Positions 33,101 to 34,977 of a stretch of DNA of 34,977 nt are shown here, piece by piece (within the stretch, counting starts at the first letter, position 1; every line of letters starts with the position of its first letter). Made by a program: the position numbers and the translations under genes. This stretch comes from Oscillospiraceae bacterium (GTDB taxonomy: Bacteria > Bacillota_A > Clostridia > Oscillospirales > Ruminococcaceae): positions 1-34,977 of the forward strand of contig JAFWUX010000100.1 in NCBI GenBank assembly GCA_017523995.1, in the 5' to 3' direction. The notes beneath the pieces were generated by a model. It had not been told where the DNA came from. It did no database searches and saw only the letters and a program-made list of their open reading frames with translations.

Positions 33101-33559
33101 GCAGACGGCAGCGCCATTCTGACGCAGGAGCAGATGCATCTCCACGAACTGACAAGGCACCGTGAATGGACTGCTGCACATATTTCTGAAGTGTTGAATG
33201 AGCCGGAGGCAGCACAGGAACTGCGTGAAATCCTGAAACCGACCGATATACCGAAGCTCTGGTTTGACACAATGCCTTCCTGTGAAGAAGATATCCGCGA
33301 AACTATGGAATTCGAGAAAGCGGATTACGAAACAGCCGGACTGGAATACAGGCAGAACCCGGAAACTGCCGCAAAAACATGGTGGCAGCAAGAAAGCTGG
33401 TGGTGTCGGGATCATTATGATAATACAGTGGCACCGTTTCTGGAGCAGTGCGGAAATTGCAGACTTGTCTGCATTGGCGGTTATCATCACCTTTTCTGGG
33501 CGCAGAAGCCGGATGAGGTGGCGGATACGATCCTTGATTTTCTCGCAGAGACAGAATAA
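30101..33559 (+). CDS. FtsX-family permease fused to an alpha/beta-hydrolase
   Basis: A 1152-residue protein. Residues 1-785 form an FtsX/BceB-like permease with eight membrane segments (about 18-41, 153-173, 212-234, 262-283, 333-352, 624-646, 678-700, 738-758) and a large extracytoplasmic domain at ~360-620. A ninth segment (~788-810) leads to an alpha/beta-hydrolase (815-1152) with ADRPGYGFS, nucleophile elbow MPHSYAS (Ser923), FIDS and a C-terminal GGYHHLFW (His1129/His1130). The usual Gly-x-Ser-x-Gly is Pro-x-Ser-x-Ala here. With nine segments and a cytoplasmic N-terminus the hydrolase should lie outside the cell. ATG 30101 is chosen because AGGGGGAGG precedes it; the upstream in-frame ATG 30044 lies inside the ATPase gene. 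The fusion is continuous with no frameshift. The substrate is unknown. Confidence 0.9.
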   Translation: MRYESLLASRYIKAQKRQSVFTCMSIIAAVAVIAMVFILYSVCMNCLENTYYSEAPYHLVFSELTEEQGEAMADFAEVRSLQLSRTPDGVSASVLFGSDIGDREIWLMNAAKKIGASDKYERSIHNSMHGAYEWNDNLMKMDGVYDGAHLVKLRIFCIFFIFAVLIAFALRMIIDTAFEVSSKERERHYGVLQSIGATPEQIVRIITYEGLRLCVIAIPFGLIAGIGFAYLMYNVLLASGLADLFQGMTAAKVSLPFSVDWKMLLVAAAVGIVWVFLSAYGVGMRIIKKTPMEAITTRANNVEKVRKRTLSGLLFGISGSIASRNARRQKKRFAITVLTLTVSITMFALFSTMTETVERSITEYTSLILWGEGESEEGAADIDFGFELGNWDKGINYTEAIEPLTESGLFDHIAFSVEESFQSTESDDPVYVDYVNRETYTQLFGADPPVSYDELLRSGGYVYNSACKDYAKYADQLQSGSLTLNSVYLTLPESTDIEQMGYVDRIKRAAAEEKPHTVDIIGQVSIKKKIALVSYDSYLLFGAIETHENIAPEWFGGFFHYTWAQCAYAKNGADDYQYNAADLKKAEDWFKEHSDIIGSVEHDEHFFDDTFYRIKWKTHSIMATIRAGVLILNLLIALAALINLMNIISTGIANRRSELASLQCVGMTDKQLDRMAIIECLQFAGAAAIISALLCTLIIFGTETGLQALINASFVDEPEETRKMLKGLIHFDRVKPFIRVGLAALAAFAAGCFTSLVMLRVQNNESLSDQIRGSEMKLDTKKSHILRNSILAVAGAFILTIAGLRIFSVVSYHNDRNEYAKAGYLNLVDGADNKINVYSTGVPNGKHTIVGLAGMGIEDYPVSTKALNERLGKENTVVYADRPGYGFSDDSYKKQTLEEVVENYRAGLKNAGFEAPYVLMPHSYASFYALWWQAKYPDEIEAIVFIDSINVPKNEHWRSWTIDNYPSESAAYADAFRYWLRTWLGLDRLIDYYPESAEDQADGSAILTQEQMHLHELTRHREWTAAHISEVLNEPEAAQELREILKPTDIPKLWFDTMPSCEEDIRETMEFEKADYETAGLEYRQNPETAAKTWWQQESWWCRDHYDNTVAPFLEQCGNCRLVCIGGYHHLFWAQKPDEVADTILDFLAETE

Positions 33560-33563
33560 CACA

Positions 33564-33590
33564 AAGCGGGCAGCGAAAAACTGCCCGCTT
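33564..33590 (+). terminator. Hairpin between permease and regulator genes
   Basis: A perfect 10-bp stem AAGCGGGCAG (33564-33573) / CTGCCCGCTT (33581-33590) with loop CGAAAAA starts 4 bases after the permease stop. Only a short T stretch follows (GCTTTC), so it is likely a partial terminator. Its right arm overlaps the -35 box of the next promoter. Confidence 0.7.
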
Positions 33591-33617
33591 GCTTTCATGG
33601 GCGGATTATGCTATAAT
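33589..33617 (+). promoter_or_regulatory. Promoter of the second two-component system
   Basis: TTGCTT (33589-33594) and TATAAT (33612-33617) have 17-bp spacing. The -35 box begins inside the terminator stem. This suggests the regulator and kinase are expressed separately from the transporter, as is common in Bce-type modules. Confidence 0.7.
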
Positions 33618-33642
33618 AGAAACGAAAACGGAGGTGAAGACG

Positions 33643-34317
33643 ATGCCCAGAATACTGCTGATTGAGGACGATGAACAGCTTGCTAGATTTCTGATGCGCT
33701 TTCTCAATTCCGAGGGCTATACCACAGACTATGCAAGCGGGCAGAAGGATGCGCTGCGCCTGTTTGAAGCAGCTGCATATGACTGCGTGCTGCTTGATAT
33801 TTCGCTGAAGGACGGCAACGGCTATTCGGTCTGTGCTGCAATGAAGAAGCAGGATGATACCCCTGTCATTTTCATCACGGCATCGGCTGATGAAGCCTGC
33901 ACCGTGGCGGGCTTCGAGATCGGAGCGGATGATTATATCGGCAAGCCGTTCGGCACAAGAGAGCTGCTTGCCCGCATGAAAAATGTCATGCGCAGGGCAC
34001 AGAAGACCTCTCCGCTTTTGCGTTGCGGCAATGTAACGATAGACCCGATCAAGGGCATTGTCCGAAAAGACGGCAGCGAAATTGCAACGTCCGCACTGGA
34101 ATACCGTCTGCTGCTGGTGTTCTTCTCCAACAAGAATCAACTGCTTTCCCGTGACAGGCTCGCAGAGGAGCTCTGGTCGCTGACAAAGGAATTCATCTCT
34201 GACAATACGCTCAGTGTCTACATCCGCAGGCTTCGGGAAAAGATCGAGGACGATCCGCAGGAGCCGCAGATCATTGTCACGGTCAGAGGGCTCGGCTATA
34301 AGGCGGTGGACGGATGA
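33643..34317 (+). CDS. OmpR-family response regulator of the ABC module
   Basis: A 224-residue regulator with receiver motifs EDDEQ (8-12), phospho-acceptor Asp52 (CVLLDISL) and Lys in IGKPF, followed by a winged-helix DNA-binding domain (SALEYRLLLVF...DNTLSVYIRRLREKIE...VRGLGYKAVDG). It probably activates the ABC transporter promoter upstream, as BceR-type regulators do. ATG 33643 is chosen because GGAGGTG lies 6 bases before it; an in-frame ATG at 33589 precedes the promoter -10 box and is unlikely. The stop overlaps the kinase ATG as ATGA. Confidence 0.94.
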   Translation: MPRILLIEDDEQLARFLMRFLNSEGYTTDYASGQKDALRLFEAAAYDCVLLDISLKDGNGYSVCAAMKKQDDTPVIFITASADEACTVAGFEIGADDYIGKPFGTRELLARMKNVMRRAQKTSPLLRCGNVTIDPIKGIVRKDGSEIATSALEYRLLLVFFSNKNQLLSRDRLAEELWSLTKEFISDNTLSVYIRRLREKIEDDPQEPQIIVTVRGLGYKAVDG

Positions 34318-34977
34318 GAGCGAAAAAGCGCAGGCTTATCCATATTCTCCTGACCGCTGCTTTGATGATCCCATGCCTGTTTTTCAGTGCCCCATGTGCC
34401 GTCATTGCGGCAGTTGCTTCTGCAATTTTTCTTGTATTCTATGAATGGTTATTCGCACAGCGCCGTGATAATGTGATGAAGCTGTGCGACGATATTGACC
34501 GTATCCTGCGAAATGATGATACGATTTCTTTTGATGAGTACAAAGAGGGTGAACTGAGTGTCCTTTCTGCGGAAATTCATAAAATGACGATTCGTCTGCG
34601 CGAGCAGAATGCGGCGCTTCTGACAGAAAAGCAGTTTGCGAAGGAAGCGCTGGAGGATATTTCCCACCAGCTCCGCACACCGCTGACTTCGGTGATGATG
34701 ATACTCGGTCTGATGAACGATTCCGGGCTGACAGAACAGGAGCGCATGGAGTACCTTCGTGATCTGTATGAACTGCTTGCCCGCATGAAATGGCTGATCG
34801 AAACAATGCTGAGCCTTTCACGCATCGAAGCAGATGCGGTAAAATTCGCAAAGAACACGGTTTCCTGCCGTGAGCTGATCGCACAATCAATAGAAACCGT
34901 GTCTGTTACTGCTGAACTGAAAAGCGTGGAGATCAGGACAGAGATCAACGGAGAGCCGGAGTTTATCGGCGACCTGC
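34314..34977 (+). CDS. Sensor histidine kinase, intramembrane-sensing type (partial)
   Basis: An open frame of 221 residues runs off the right edge. Two membrane segments (about residues 8-25 and 28-46) are joined by a turn of only a few residues (SAP), so there is no extracytoplasmic sensor domain. This is the hallmark of BceS-type kinases that sense through their ABC transporter. A linker with a short coiled coil (85-115) and HisKA motif EDISHQLRTPLTSV (His118) follow. The ATPase domain lies beyond the window. The start overlaps the regulator stop, so the pair is translationally coupled. Confidence 0.92.
   Translation, partial: MRAKKRRLIHILLTAALMIPCLFFSAPCAVIAAVASAIFLVFYEWLFAQRRDNVMKLCDDIDRILRNDDTISFDEYKEGELSVLSAEIHKMTIRLREQNAALLTEKQFAKEALEDISHQLRTPLTSVMMILGLMNDSGLTEQERMEYLRDLYELLARMKWLIETMLSLSRIEADAVKFAKNTVSCRELIAQSIETVSVTAELKSVEIRTEINGEPEFIGDL

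Overview
The window looks like a chromosomal segment of a Gram-positive Clostridia, most likely from the Ruminococcus / Oscillospiraceae group. This is inferred from strong AGGAGG-type ribosome binding sites, consensus TTGACA-17-TATAAT promoters, a Gram-positive LexA (GAAC-N4-GTTC) box, a YolD / UvrX-type polymerase pair, Thr-rich linkers in secreted proteins and moderately high GC. No 16S or other taxonomic marker is present, so the assignment is tentative.

Left part (1-5.9 kb): an OmpR-type two-component system on the minus strand (response regulator, then kinase) ends in a structured 3' repeat element. A divergent plus-strand operon follows: a radical SAM/SPASM protein, DNA polymerase IV, a 58-residue truncated rubredoxin-like ORF and a SUKH (SMI1/KNR4) protein, closed by a clear terminator.

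Centre (6.2-24.6 kb): a single perfect promoter (6252-6280) precedes an 18-codon leader ORF, an 808-residue secreted beta-solenoid protein that ends in an orphan RHS/YD repeat, a 5062-residue secreted RHS polymorphic toxin, and an AT-rich immunity candidate. The giant protein reads, from N to C: signal peptide; four ~382-residue beta-solenoid macro-repeats; FN3/Ig-like modules; PKD; carboxypeptidase-regulatory-like domain; poly-Gly hinge; DUF6531; RHS cage; DPFG motif; pre-toxin hydrophobic region; Hint self-cleavage domain; GHH-type putative nuclease toxin. The toxin tip and immunity gene differ sharply in base composition from the rest, as expected for exchangeable cargo. A perfect 14-bp hairpin lies between them. 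This locus is the main candidate for an interesting system.

Right part (24.6-35 kb): a minus-strand SOS-type operon (UvrX-like Y-family polymerase, AAA ATPase, YolD-like protein) sits under a LexA box. A plus-strand membrane-anchored polysaccharide deacetylase and a ~320-bp MITE-like inverted-repeat element come next. The window ends with an ABC transporter / two-component module whose FtsX permease is fused to an extracellular alpha/beta-hydrolase. The kinase of this module is cut by the window edge.

A recurrent non-coding feature is a ~85-bp element (GGTATCTCCGATGGAT... plus hairpins with compensatory changes) that follows three unrelated genes in the sense orientation, each time just upstream of a terminator hairpin.
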